DNA of 41,795 bases. Source: Boseongicola sp. GTDB lineage: Bacteria > Pseudomonadota > Alphaproteobacteria > Rhodobacterales > Rhodobacteraceae. A program made the position numbers and the translations under genes. The stretch spans positions 1-41,795 of the forward strand of contig JAPPCV010000072.1 of the NCBI GenBank assembly GCA_028824715.1. The letters run 5' to 3'. The notes beneath the pieces are model-generated. The model was not told where the DNA came from, did no database searches, and saw only the letters and a program-made list of their open reading frames with translations. Each line of letters opens with the position of its first letter. Within the stretch, counting starts at the first letter, position 1. Shown piece by piece: positions 8,322 to 17,543 of this stretch.

Positions 8322-9434
8322 ATGACGAGCGACATGCGAACCCTGTTGCAGCCCTTCCTCGATGAAGCGGAACCCAGGCACGGGCTGCCGGCGGCGGCCT
8401 ACAGGGACGGAGAGTTCTGGAACGCCGAGTGCCGGTCCGTGTTTGCCCGGAACTGGGTCTGCATAGGATTTGCACATGAATTGAAGCAGCGCGGCGATGT
8501 CGTGCCTGTAACCGTGGCAGGCCAGCCGCTGCTCCTGGTCCGCAATGGCGAAGGTGAGATCAAGGCATTCCACAATGTCTGCCGCCACCGGTGCCTGACA
8601 CTGGTCGACAAGCCGGGAAATGTTGGAAAGCTCATCCGCTGTCCCTACCATGCCTGGGCATACGATCTGAATGGATCACTGAGGGCCTCGCCGCATTTTG
8701 GTGGCACCGGGCAGCATGAAGCCAAGGGTTTCGACAGGTCGCGCAGCGGCTTGGTTCCCGTGCGAACCCATGTTTGGCAGGACTGGATCTTCGTCAATTT
8801 CAGCGGCGAGGCGCCGCACTTCGAGACCTATGCCGGGTCGCTGATCAAGCGGCTTGGAGGGGTCGACTGGGAGAACGTCGATTGCATCGGCACACTGGAT
8901 TTCGGCGAGATCTCGACGAACTGGAAGTTCATCATGGAGAACTTCATCGAACCCTATCACGTGCAGTTCGTTCACAGCTCGACCACCAGCCAGCCCTTGT
9001 CCGATCACTACACGATCATCGACGGCAACTGCATGGGCAGTGCCGTAGATCTGGACGAAGAGGTCGGCACTTCGGGCAGTCTGGCCGTCAGCTCGCGCTA
9101 CCTGGCGCTCTATCCCAATTTCATTCTCGGCCGGTACTTTCCGGACCAGTTGGGCGTGTATCTCAACATCCCGACAGGCCCGGACACAATGAACCAGAAG
9201 CGCGGGCTGTACACGACGGGTGGCAAGCAGCTGAGCGCAAGCGAGGTCAATGACCTGAAGAAGCTCTGGTGGCATGTTCACAAGGAGGACCATGAGATGG
9301 TCGAACGATTGCAGGCGGGCCGTGCATCACAGGTTTCCGACACAGGAGGTGTCTTGTCTCCGGTCTGGGAGGACAGCGTTCACGCCTTTCAGTCGCTCGT
9401 GGCTCGTGACCTGATCGGCCTCCCAAACAACTGA
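8322..9434 (+). CDS. Rieske non-heme iron oxygenase, carnitine-monooxygenase-like alpha subunit
   Basis: Protein of 370 residues. The Rieske 2Fe-2S ligands are C87-x-H89 and C107-x2-H110. The catalytic iron site reads NWKFIMENFIEPYHVQFVH, giving H213 and H218, with D323 in KEDHEMVE as the third ligand. The bridging acid is Glu210, not the Asp of most ring-hydroxylating dioxygenases; Glu at this place is known from carnitine monooxygenase CntA (E205, H208, H213, D323). This points to oxidation of a quaternary or methylated amine more than an aromatic ring (inference). No dedicated reductase lies next to it. The ATG at 8322 follows AGAAGA; the frame is open upstream without domain content. The gene is followed after 16 bases by gloA. 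Confidence 0.85.
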   Translation: MTSDMRTLLQPFLDEAEPRHGLPAAAYRDGEFWNAECRSVFARNWVCIGFAHELKQRGDVVPVTVAGQPLLLVRNGEGEIKAFHNVCRHRCLTLVDKPGNVGKLIRCPYHAWAYDLNGSLRASPHFGGTGQHEAKGFDRSRSGLVPVRTHVWQDWIFVNFSGEAPHFETYAGSLIKRLGGVDWENVDCIGTLDFGEISTNWKFIMENFIEPYHVQFVHSSTTSQPLSDHYTIIDGNCMGSAVDLDEEVGTSGSLAVSSRYLALYPNFILGRYFPDQLGVYLNIPTGPDTMNQKRGLYTTGGKQLSASEVNDLKKLWWHVHKEDHEMVERLQAGRASQVSDTGGVLSPVWEDSVHAFQSLVARDLIGLPNN

Positions 9435-9450
9435 CCAAAGGAATTTCGAT

Positions 9451-9894
9451 ATGACCGACAACTCCGGGAATTCACGCGGCTTCCGTCTGGCGCATACGAT
9501 GATGCGCGTGATGGACATGGACAAGTCGCTGCAGTTCTACTGCGGCATTCTGGGCATGAAGGTCTTGCGCCGCACCGACTATCCCGAGGGCAAGTTCACC
9601 AACACATTCATCGGCTACGGCCCTGAGGCAGAGTTTCCGACCCTCGAACTGACGGCGAACTGGGAGCAGGAGGAGCAATACGACAAGGGCAATGGCTGGG
9701 GCCACATTTGCATCGAGACCCCGGATGTCTACAAGGCGTGCGAAGAGTTGACGGCGGCCGGGGTCAACATTACCCGCCCGCCCGGACCGATGAAGGGCGG
9801 CACGCGCGTGATCGCATTTTGCGAGGATCCGGATGGCTACAGGGTCGAACTCAACGAGTCCATCCTGAAACACCTGGGCGGGGAAGGGTCCTGA
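9451..9894 (+). CDS. gloA: Lactoylglutathione lyase (glyoxalase I family)
   Basis: Protein of 147 residues, vicinal-oxygen-chelate fold. Metal ligands fall at H15, E66, H85 and E133, with the same spacing as the E. coli enzyme (H5, E56, H74, E122). FYCGILGMKVLRRTDYP and GRTQ-like GGTRVIAFCEDPDGYRVEL stretches are typical. It would convert the hemithioacetal of methylglyoxal or another 2-oxoaldehyde and glutathione. AAAGGA precedes the ATG at good distance. Its place directly behind the Rieske gene suggests it removes an aldehyde by-product of that pathway, though it could be a general detoxification gene. Confidence 0.9.
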   Translation: MTDNSGNSRGFRLAHTMMRVMDMDKSLQFYCGILGMKVLRRTDYPEGKFTNTFIGYGPEAEFPTLELTANWEQEEQYDKGNGWGHICIETPDVYKACEELTAAGVNITRPPGPMKGGTRVIAFCEDPDGYRVELNESILKHLGGEGS

Positions 9895-10448
9895 CCCATG
9901 CACGACTGGAGGAAGCAGCATGGTCCGGACATGGTCGGTGAACTCGGCAGGATGCTGGAATTGGGCAACATCTCCGTCAGGAATTGCGTGGTTTGGCTGG
10001 TCGGCAAGATGACGTGTGGCGCCACCACGGTCGCGAACGACGCCAGGTCCCGGATCTTGACCAGCGGCTGGTTCGTTGAATTCCAGGAGGGCAATGGTTG
10101 CCGGGATCGCGGTGGCACGAGTTGCGTTTGCGCTTTCGGAGACGTTGCCCGCATTCGCGGGACCAGCACGATCACTCGGTTGCACTCCGCAAGAGGCGGA
10201 CAGGAACAGGATCCGCCTCAATTCCGTCAGGCACCGCGGCCGGGAACACCTTTCCAGCATGACCTGGATGCCGGGCATCCACGTTGATGTTCCTTGACCT
10301 TGCAGAGACACTGAATTCTGCGAAACCGGGCGGAGCAGATCACATGGACGCGTTCTGGCAACCGGCGGTGCGGAACCGCCCACATCCCAACGCCGCCGCG
10401 AACCGAAATTGACGATGTGTGCGGCGAAACATGGACAGGAGAAGTCAA
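9895..10448 (+). other. 554-base spacer between gloA and the glutamine synthetase gene
   Basis: Short open frames exist on both strands but none has a recognisable domain. I see no riboswitch fold I can name. The last 15 bases hold AGGAGAA, the ribosome site of the next gene. Confidence 0.45.
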
Positions 10449-11888
10449 ATGCCTGAGGCAAAGGCGAACGACAGAATTTACTTCGAGAGTTTTGAAGACG
10501 CGGTCGAGCGGAACCGGCCAAGAATTCCCGAAGTCAGGAAACGGCTCGAGGACGCAGGCGTAAAGTACGTAATGGGCGCCTGGATCGACATGCACGGCGT
10601 CCCCAAGACGAAACCGGTGCCGATGAGAGAACTGGAGGCGCTGTGTCTGGGAAAGGGACCTCAATTTGCCGTGCATTCGGTTTCATACGTGCCCGAACTG
10701 ACTCCCGCAGACAGCGATCAGGTGGTGGTTCCGGACCTCGACGCCGTCTACATCTGTCCTTGGGACAGGTCGATGGCGATCATCATTTCAGATCTCTACT
10801 GGGAGGATGCACCCTACAATGTCTGCCCCCGGCAGGCGCTGAGACGCGTAATGCAAGAGGCGGCCCAGAAGGGTTATCGATTCCATGCCGGCGTGGAGCC
10901 GGAATTCATTGTCATGAAGCATGACGAGAACGGCCAGCCGGTCAAGGCCTTTGACGACGACCCTGCAGGCGGCGTGCGGCCGCGCCGCCAGGCATTTGGC
11001 TATGACATCGAATACTCGATCGATTCGATGCCTTTCCTCAAGGACATGATCGATCACCTCGAGGGGCTCGGCTGGGACCTGCACGACGTTGTCTGCGAGG
11101 GTGGCTATTCGCAGTTCGAACTGGACTTTCACTATACCAACATGCTGGAAATGTCTGACCGCTTTGTGTTTCTCCGCATCCTGCTCAAGGAGGTGGCCAA
11201 GACACATGGCCTGTTCGCGACCTTCATGCCGAAGCCTACCTTGGGCGATTGGCGGTCGGGCGCGCACATCAATGTGTCGATCAGTCACGAAAGCCGGCCG
11301 GGCGAGAACATTTTCAAGACCGTGGACGGTGACTGGAGCGACGAATGTCGCTGGGCCGTGGGCGGGGTGTTGCAGCACGCAGAGGCGATCACGGCGATTA
11401 CATGCCCGACAGTGAATTCCTATAACGGCCTGGTCCCTCGTGTCGGCGGATTCGAAGGCGGCACCGTGACCTGGGCCCCCACCAACATCGCCTACGGTTT
11501 CAACAACCGCTCGGCACAGCTCCGGCTTCCGCAAAACCGGTTCTGCATAGAAAATCGCGCCTGCGACATGACAATGAATGTCTACCTGGCGATGGCAATG
11601 CACCTGGCCTGCATGGTGCAAGGGATCGCGAACAAGATCGACCCCGGCAAGCCGACCGATTTCGACCTCTACGCGAAAACCGAGTCCGAGCTGGCCGACC
11701 TGGGGGTCCGGCGCCTGCCGCGCACCCTGTTCCACGCCATGGAGGCACTGCGCCAGGACAAGATGGCTGAACATGTCTTGGGCAAGGTCATGCTCAATTC
11801 CTACCTCGAGTACAAGGCTGACGAATGGGAACGCTATCACCAGTCGGTCACTGACTGGGAAGTCAAGGAATACCTGCGGCTTTATTGA
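10449..11888 (+). CDS. glnT: Glutamine-synthetase-family ligase, GlnT / gamma-glutamylmethylamide synthetase type
   Basis: Protein of 479 residues. Glutamine synthetase marks: WIDMHGVPKTKPVP near residue 45, E150-P-E152 and E217...E224 (metal and glutamate site), GAHINVSIS with H273 and NGLVPRVGG with the ATP-site residues, then NNRSAQLRLP. It is longer than most GlnT/GmaS proteins (about 435-445) because of about 35 extra N-terminal residues. The family ligates glutamate to ammonia or to small amines such as methylamine, ethylamine or aniline. Its neighbourhood with glxBCD and a Rieske gene favours an amine over ammonia (inference), but the sequence alone does not decide between glutamine and gamma-glutamylamide formation. 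The start follows AGGAGAA. Confidence 0.85.
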   Translation: MPEAKANDRIYFESFEDAVERNRPRIPEVRKRLEDAGVKYVMGAWIDMHGVPKTKPVPMRELEALCLGKGPQFAVHSVSYVPELTPADSDQVVVPDLDAVYICPWDRSMAIIISDLYWEDAPYNVCPRQALRRVMQEAAQKGYRFHAGVEPEFIVMKHDENGQPVKAFDDDPAGGVRPRRQAFGYDIEYSIDSMPFLKDMIDHLEGLGWDLHDVVCEGGYSQFELDFHYTNMLEMSDRFVFLRILLKEVAKTHGLFATFMPKPTLGDWRSGAHINVSISHESRPGENIFKTVDGDWSDECRWAVGGVLQHAEAITAITCPTVNSYNGLVPRVGGFEGGTVTWAPTNIAYGFNNRSAQLRLPQNRFCIENRACDMTMNVYLAMAMHLACMVQGIANKIDPGKPTDFDLYAKTESELADLGVRRLPRTLFHAMEALRQDKMAEHVLGKVMLNSYLEYKADEWERYHQSVTDWEVKEYLRLY

Positions 11889-11901
11889 CGTCCCCGCAGT
11901 C

Positions 11902-11934
11902 GGGTCGCCCGTGCAGGCAGGATGCAGGCGACCC
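11902..11934 (+). terminator. Strong hairpin between the glutamine synthetase and hydrolase genes
   Basis: GGGTCGCC (11902-11909) pairs with GGCGACCC (11927-11934). Inside, TGCA (11912-11915) can pair with TGCA (11923-11926), giving 12 pairs with a 2-base bulge and a 7-base loop. No T-run follows, and the next ribosome site begins at about 11943, so it may be an attenuator or a processing site inside an operon, not a full terminator. Confidence 0.45.
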
Positions 11935-11957
11935 TGTCAAGGTGGAGGAAGGCGGCC

Positions 11958-12971
11958 ATGCCGGGCTACCAGATTCTTGAACTAGGGGATTTCCCGCTTC
12001 TGTCCGGTGACGTCCTGAGGGATGCCAAGCTTGCCTACCGGTGCTACGGCAGACTCTCGCCCGCGCGTGACAACCTGGTTGTCCTGCCGACATTCTACAC
12101 GGGCACCGACACCCGCAATGAAGGCTTTTTTGGACCCGGACGCGCCATTGACCCTGCACGCCATTTCATCGTCAGTCCGAACATGTTCGGCAATGGCCGT
12201 TCGTCGTCGCCCTCGAACACGCCCGCGCCCCAAGACGGGCCGCGCTTTCCGCTGGTGCAGATGTGGGACAACATTGCCGCGCAGCATCGGCTGATTCATG
12301 ATCAACTCGGAATCGAGAGGATTGCCCTTGTCGCGGGCTGGTCGATGGCGGGATGCCAGTCCTACCAATGGGCGGCACAATACCCGGACATGGTCGAGGC
12401 AATCCTGCCGTTCTGCGCGTCCGCCAGGACATCGCCGCACAACTTCGTCTTCCTCGAAGGAGTCAAGGCGGCGCTTTGCGCCGACCAGGCCTGGAATGGA
12501 GGCGACTATGACAGTGCGCCGGTCGCCGGGCTGAAGGCCTTTGGCCGCGTGTATGCCGGCTGGGCGTATTCGCAGGCGTTCTATCGTGAAGGCCTCTATC
12601 GCAAGCTGGGGTTCGAGACTGTCGAGGATCTCCTGGTCGATTGGGAACTTGATCATGTCGAGTGCTGGGATGCCAACGATCTCCTGGCAAAGCTGGCAAC
12701 CTGGCAGGCTGGAGACATTGCGGCCGGACCGTTGTACAACGGAGACTTCAAGGCTGCCCTAGGGGCGATAAGGGCACGCGCCATTCTGATGCCATGCGCG
12801 CAGGATCTGTATTTCCCCCCCGAAGACAACGAGATCGAGGCGCTGCACATGTCGGACGCCAAGTTCCGGCCCCATGACTCGCCTTGGGGTCATTGCGCCG
12901 CCAATCCCGGCAACGACGCCGGTTTTGCCGCAGCGCTCGATGCCGGGATTCGTGAGCTGCTCGGAGAGTGA
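11958..12971 (+). CDS. MetX-like alpha/beta hydrolase or acyltransferase
   Basis: Protein of 337 residues with the alpha/beta hydrolase fold of the homoserine acetyltransferase group. The nucleophile elbow is GWSMAG with S129; the acid is D283 (PCAQDLYFPPED) and the base H312 (SPWGHCA). True MetX enzymes have GGSMGG at the elbow, so the Trp and Ala here suggest another acyl-group substrate or plain hydrolysis. A GGAGGAAGG ribosome site lies 6 bases before the ATG at 11958. It lies 69 bases behind the glutamine synthetase gene and is likely part of the same unit. A role in splitting an ester or gamma-glutamyl amide of the pathway is possible but not shown. Confidence 0.8.
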   Translation: MPGYQILELGDFPLLSGDVLRDAKLAYRCYGRLSPARDNLVVLPTFYTGTDTRNEGFFGPGRAIDPARHFIVSPNMFGNGRSSSPSNTPAPQDGPRFPLVQMWDNIAAQHRLIHDQLGIERIALVAGWSMAGCQSYQWAAQYPDMVEAILPFCASARTSPHNFVFLEGVKAALCADQAWNGGDYDSAPVAGLKAFGRVYAGWAYSQAFYREGLYRKLGFETVEDLLVDWELDHVECWDANDLLAKLATWQAGDIAAGPLYNGDFKAALGAIRARAILMPCAQDLYFPPEDNEIEALHMSDAKFRPHDSPWGHCAANPGNDAGFAAALDAGIRELLGE

Positions 12972-13335
12972 ATGTGCGGACGGAACGAGAACGCCGCAAG
13001 GGTCGCAGGTCCACCGGGCCGTCGCACGGTCGGGCGGAAGGGGCTGGTCGGCACAATCGTGACAATTCGCGATGTGCGTCTCCGCGAACCGCCGCGGCTT
13101 GGCGGCATGCCTGTCAGCCAAGGACAATCTCGTCGTGCAAAGGACGATCAGTCCGGCCCGTCAACACGATGGCCCTGCCGCGCACGCGCTACGAATCCTT
13201 GCGGTTCGTTGCGAAGACTTCGGTAGGGACACGGGGTCCTGCTCGACGCGCCCGGACCGGACCGGTGTGTTCAACACGTCACGCTTCTGGACTATGACAG
13301 GATTTGTGCAACAAGATCGGGGATCGGTAGCAGAC
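12972..13335 (+). other. Spacer before the Lrp/AsnC gene
   Basis: About 364 bases. The Lrp frame is open through it, but the upstream part lacks domain content. It probably holds the promoter and operator of the Lrp gene. I see no other gene. Confidence 0.4.
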
Positions 13336-13857
13336 ATGCCGGATAGGCCAGGGCAAAAGAAGGCTACGCGAAGGAGAGGCACCCATTCCGTTGAAGGGCG
13401 TCTGAACAGCGAGATCATCCGGATGCTGGAAGGTGATGGACGGATGCCGTATTCCGAAATCGCGCACAAGCTCCAGGTCTCGGAAGGCACCGTCCGGAAC
13501 CGGGTGAATGGCATGAAGGACGCCGGGCTGTTGCGGATCGTGGCCATCGCGGACCCGACCGCGTCCGACTACAAGGCGGACGCGATGATCTGCCTCAAGG
13601 TGGCACCGGGCATCACTCCCCAAGCCGTGGCTGACCGGTTGGGTGAGTTGTCCAGCGTCGTGTACATTTTGTGGGTGACGGGGAGATTTGACTTGTTGGT
13701 TGAATTGATCTGCGACGATCCGGACGACCTCGCATGTTTCCTGGAAGATCACATTCACGGCGTTGACGACATAGTGGACGCCGAGGTGATGCTGGGACTG
13801 AAGAACTTCAAGAACCAGTTTCTTCTCAAACGCAACTGGAAGCCGCGCGACACCTGA
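13336..13857 (+). CDS. Lrp/AsnC-family transcriptional regulator
   Basis: Protein of 173 residues. An N-terminal winged helix (EGRLNSEIIRMLEGDGRMPYSEIA, VSEGTVRNRVNGMKDAGLL) is followed by a linker and the RAM ligand-binding domain (YKADAMICLKVAPG, YILWVTGRFDLLVELICDDPDDL). The family senses amino acids or their derivatives and often controls the neighbouring catabolic genes. Its place at the end of the glx-Rieske-glutamine synthetase cluster makes it a second candidate regulator next to the XRE-cupin protein. An alternative start is the ATG at 13294, adding 14 residues. The N-terminal stretch before the helix is Lys/Arg rich. Confidence 0.85.
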   Translation: MPDRPGQKKATRRRGTHSVEGRLNSEIIRMLEGDGRMPYSEIAHKLQVSEGTVRNRVNGMKDAGLLRIVAIADPTASDYKADAMICLKVAPGITPQAVADRLGELSSVVYILWVTGRFDLLVELICDDPDDLACFLEDHIHGVDDIVDAEVMLGLKNFKNQFLLKRNWKPRDT

Positions 13858-13892
13858 GCTCAAGCGTCGCGGCGCTTTGTAACCGCCTTGAT

Positions 13893-14268
13893 GTGCGTCA
13901 ACATTGCTGTGCCGGGTTCCGACACGTCAACGCCCAACACTCGCGTCGGCAGTTCAGGCCGTCCCGTTCCCGATTCCTCTCGCCGATGGCCTTGACCAAG
14001 CTCGTTGACCGGATGGTTTCCGACGGGCTCGTGCTTCGCCAGGTTGCCCGGCACGATCATCGCCAGATCAATGTCCTTGCCACTGCGCTGGGAAGGAAGC
14101 GGATGCTGCAGAACAGGCAGTAGGCTGAAGGTCAGGATGCGGTGTTGCTCAAGAGTCCAGGCAAGCCTGCGACCGAAGGATTGATCGAGCTGCTGAAAGA
14201 ATCCTTAAGGGACAAACGCAAGGCCACCGACGCGTCGACATTTGCCCAAGGCGCGCCAGCTCCCTGAC
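13893..14268 (+). pseudogene. MarR-family regulator remnant
   Basis: The translated stretch at about 13987-14115 reads MALTKLVDRMVSDGLVLRQ then HDHRQINVLATALGRKRML, the recognition helix and wing of a MarR protein. A TAG at 14121-14123 interrupts the frame; beyond it the same frame continues as a plausible MarR C-terminus (LIELLKESLRDKRK) to a TGA at 14266-14268. The N-terminal dimerisation part and first helices are missing or scrambled. I infer a dead regulator gene. Confidence is limited because the match is based on pattern memory only. Confidence 0.45.
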
Positions 14269-15361
14269 CGTGTTTCCGGGACGTGCCTGCGCCCGGCTCC
14301 GCCATCTTCTCAGCGCCCGATCGTGGCCTTGTTCGCGCGGACCGTACGCAGCAGTTTCGGGAGGGATCAGGACCAAGCCCCGGCAAAGTCACGTCGCATG
14401 CAAGCTCGTTGGTCGAAAGAACTCAGTCAAATGCACGATAGCGGGAATGTCCGACCAGCAACCCTTTGGAACTTTTGTCCAGGTCACCGCCAACAGCCCG
14501 TCGAACGCTGGACAAACGGAAGACTCCTTGAAGAGTCATTCTGCACTGGGCCGGAGCCGGTTCACGGATGGCGATTGCTGAACGACGACTTGGCGAGTCC
14601 CGGCATTGTTCGCTTGAAAATCGTTTCGGTTTCAAGGCGGCTTCGGCAGACTTCCTCGGGGAGCGGAAGACGGCACTGCGCAAGGCGGCCTGAACGGATG
14701 GCACCTTCCTGATCGAGATGCCCGCTTGTGAGCGTGCAAGTCCCCGGGAATTCATCCTGATGCCACTGGTTCGGGTTAGCTGGCTGATGGGGCGTAACGA
14801 GGGGAAGTCTTTCTGGCTTGCCCAGGATCCGTAATGTTCGAGCGTACCGAGACTTTGGTGTTGTAATGGTCAAATTTCTGGCAAGACTGCGCTTCGCCGC
14901 CGCCCACCGGTGTTTCAAAGTGGGGAATTGGATTGAATGCAGCCGTGAACAGGAAGCATGGGAAACCGTTGGTCACCAAGGAAGTGCCTTCACCGCACTG
15001 CAACGTAGTGCCGGGGCAGGGATCCCGCAGCCGGCGTCGGGGCATACCGAATGAGGGGGCCGCGAATGTCCGGTTGGCTGCATGCTCTCCCGACCTGCTG
15101 ATCCTGGAAACGACCGAGGCAGGATGGGCCCTTCACTTCGAATTGATCGGTCACACGATCGAATGGGAAGAGGCGTGTGCAATCCTGCCGAATGGCTGCC
15201 GCCTCGGCATCGAATTCAAGGAAGAGTTCGCCCGAAGTCATGAGCATACCGGCGACCGCCTGCTTCTGGAGAAGCAGGTCGAGCCGGGAATCCGCTGAGC
15301 CGGACTTGCCGAATGGTCATCCAGCACGAGCAATGCCGATGACATTCGTACTGGACGTCCG
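14269..15361 (+). other. About 1.1 kb without a supported gene
   Basis: The stretch has no convincing coding pattern on either strand. A 9-bp inverted repeat TTTGTCCAG (14474-14482) and CTGGACAAA (14508-14516) is present. The frame ending at 15298 has a tail (LPNGCRLGIEFKEEFA) that faintly resembles the end of a PilZ domain, too weak to call a gene. Together with the MarR remnant this looks like decayed DNA. The ribosome site for the MFS gene at its end is weak. Confidence 0.45.
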
Positions 15362-16588
15362 ATGACGGGCCGGTTCCAGGGTGGCAAGTTGCCGCTGCTC
15401 TTCGTGTTGGCAACGGTTGCCATAGATGCAATCGGCATTGGCATCATCATTCCTGTCATGCCGGATCTCATACTGGAGGTCGGAGGCGGCACTCTCGGCT
15501 CCGCCGCGGTTTGGGGCGGGATTCTCGCTTCAGCCTTTGCGGTCATGCAGCTGCTGTTCGGCCCGACGATAGGAAACCTGTCCGACCGCTATGGCAGGCG
15601 ACCGGTACTGCTGATTTCGCTGTTTTTCATGGGAATAGACTACCTTGTGATGGGTGTCGCACACACCATCTGGCTGCTGTTCGTGGGCAGGGTCATCGGG
15701 GGATTGACAGCCTCAACCCAGCCGACGGTCGCTGCATATATCGCCGACATATCAGAGCCCGACGAAAAGGCGCAGAACTTTGGCATGATCGGTGCCGCAT
15801 TCGGAATCGGATTTGTGCTGGGACCTTTGTTTGGGGCGGCATTTGCCGAACTTGGAACCCGCGCACCCTTCTACGCTGCCGCCGCATTTTCACTTGGTAA
15901 CATGGTGTTCGGCTGGTTTGTCCTTCCGGAAACCGTGACCGACGAAATCAGGCGGCCATTTGAATGGAAACGGGCAAATCCGCTTGGCGGCCTCATTCAT
16001 GTTGGGCGGCTGCCCGGCCTGAAGCTTCTCCTGGCGATCATGTTCGTCTTTCAAGTTGCATTCACGGTCTATCCCGCGATCTGGTCCTTTTATACGCTGG
16101 AGCGCTTTGGGTGGGAGCCATGGATGATCGGAGTCACTCTGGCGGTTTACGGCGTGGCAATCGCCTTCGTTCAGGGCTGGCTGATTCGTGTGGTCCTCAA
16201 GATCATGAGTGAGCGACAGGCCGTCTTGTTCGGGCTCGGGTTCGAAATGGTCGGGTTTTTCGGGTATGGTTTCATCACCGAGACTTGGCAGGTCTTTGTC
16301 CTGATTCCTCTCGGCTCGCTTGGCGCAGTTGCCCTTCCAGCGTTGCAGGGGATCATGTCCAGAACTGCATTGGACAATCAGCAGGGGGAATTGCAGGGCG
16401 TGCTGACCGCCGTCGTTTCCCTGGCAATGATCATTTCACCGCTGATCATGACCTTGACCTTCCGTGAATTTGTCAGGGACGGCTCGCTGTTCTACCTGCC
16501 TGGCGCGCCGTTTCTCCTGGCATTCCTGCTGACGTTGCTGTGCTTCTACCTGATGTGCCTGACGCCCAAGAGAGGGCCGCTGGCTTAG
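15362..16588 (+). CDS. MFS efflux transporter, TetA-like
   Basis: Protein of 408 residues with twelve hydrophobic segments. Motif A of drug/proton antiporters is present in the first loop (GNLSDRYGRRPVLL near residue 73). The start LLFVLATVAIDAIGIGIIIPVMPDL and the stretch VIGGLTASTQPTVAAYIADIS match the TetA/TCR group of tetracycline and drug exporters. A short cytoplasmic loop follows LPETV near residue 185. It is most likely a proton-driven exporter of a small amphiphile; substrate unknown. The gene stands alone between long spacers. TetA-like proteins of this kind are common in alphaproteobacteria and do not by themselves indicate tetracycline resistance. Confidence 0.85.
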   Translation: MTGRFQGGKLPLLFVLATVAIDAIGIGIIIPVMPDLILEVGGGTLGSAAVWGGILASAFAVMQLLFGPTIGNLSDRYGRRPVLLISLFFMGIDYLVMGVAHTIWLLFVGRVIGGLTASTQPTVAAYIADISEPDEKAQNFGMIGAAFGIGFVLGPLFGAAFAELGTRAPFYAAAAFSLGNMVFGWFVLPETVTDEIRRPFEWKRANPLGGLIHVGRLPGLKLLLAIMFVFQVAFTVYPAIWSFYTLERFGWEPWMIGVTLAVYGVAIAFVQGWLIRVVLKIMSERQAVLFGLGFEMVGFFGYGFITETWQVFVLIPLGSLGAVALPALQGIMSRTALDNQQGELQGVLTAVVSLAMIISPLIMTLTFREFVRDGSLFYLPGAPFLLAFLLTLLCFYLMCLTPKRGPLA

Positions 16589-17120
16589 CTTCAAGGCGGT
16601 GCACCAAGTGCCTCGGCTTGATTGACGCGCCAGGCTTCAGGGACGGCGGTTCGCAAGCCTGGCCGCGAATGCCCTGTCCAAGCGTCGAAGTGCCCTCCGT
16701 ACACGGACCGAAGGCAGGAAATGCGTGAGCCACTCGGCTCAGCGGGAATTTCATCGTCACCAGTGGCGGCGGTCTCGAGTCTTCGCCATGATCTTCGCTG
16801 AAGCGCTTGCCGAAGCGCCGCAGCCTTCCGAGCAGGCTGATGGGTTGTCCATCGGCTCCCGCATGGCCGACATCGCCTGACAGGTCCCGCAACACCTCGT
16901 GACCGGCTCCAGCTCGTCCGCGGTGCGCAATGGGGCGAACGCGCCATGCAACACCTGAGGTTGGTGACACCCGCCGCGAACCACGCGCATGGTCCGCATG
17001 TGATTCGAAGATGTCAAAGCCGTCCGCAGCGACTTTTCTTCGATGGGCTTCCGTGCTAGCGACCCGCGAATTCCACGGGGATGCGTGATGCCCTGCACAA
17101 CTGAATGACGAGGATTCCAC
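16589..17120 (+). other. 532-base spacer between the MFS gene and ndk
   Basis: Open frames on the minus strand run through it only because of GC-rich codon bias; none has a recognisable domain. The ndk promoter should be near the right end. No terminator hairpin with a T-run is visible. Confidence 0.4.
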
Positions 17121-17543
17121 ATGGCGATCGAACGCACATTGTCCATCATCAAGCCCGATGCAACCAAGCGAAACCTGACCGGCAAGATCAATGCAAAGTT
17201 TGAGGAAGCCGGGCTGCGCATCATCGCTCAGAAGCGCATCCACCTCACCAAGGCGCAGGCCGGCAAGTTCTACGAAGTGCATGCCGAGAGGCCATTCTAT
17301 GACGAGCTCTGCGGGTTCATGGCCTCGGATCCGGTCGTGGTGCAGGTGCTCGAGGGCGAGAACGCAGTCGCCAGGAATCGCGATGTGATGGGAGCGACCA
17401 ACCCGGCTGATGCCGACCCCGGCACGATTCGGGCGGATTTTGCCGAGAGCATTGGCGAGAACTCGGTGCATGGCTCGGATGCGCCCGAAACCGCTGCGGT
17501 TGAGGTCGCGTATTTCTTCTCGGGGCTCGAGCTGGTCGGCTGA
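17121..17543 (+). CDS. ndk: Nucleoside diphosphate kinase
   Basis: Protein of 140 residues, the usual length. It begins [18 protein letters not shown] and carries the active-site stretch GENSVHGSD with the phosphorylated His at position 117. [19 protein letters not shown] is also typical. It transfers the gamma phosphate between nucleoside triphosphates and diphosphates in the cytoplasm. A GAGGA ribosome site lies before the ATG. It is a single gene unit here. Confidence 0.97.
   Translation: MAIERTLSIIKPDATKRNLTGKINAKFEEAGLRIIAQKRIHLTKAQAGKFYEVHAERPFYDELCGFMASDPVVVQVLEGENAVARNRDVMGATNPADADPGTIRADFAESIGENSVHGSDAPETAAVEVAYFFSGLELVG

Noticed and set aside
14933-15298. Possible PilZ-like small protein
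   Set aside because: Only a short tail resembles a PilZ end; no RxxxR motif or plausible start.
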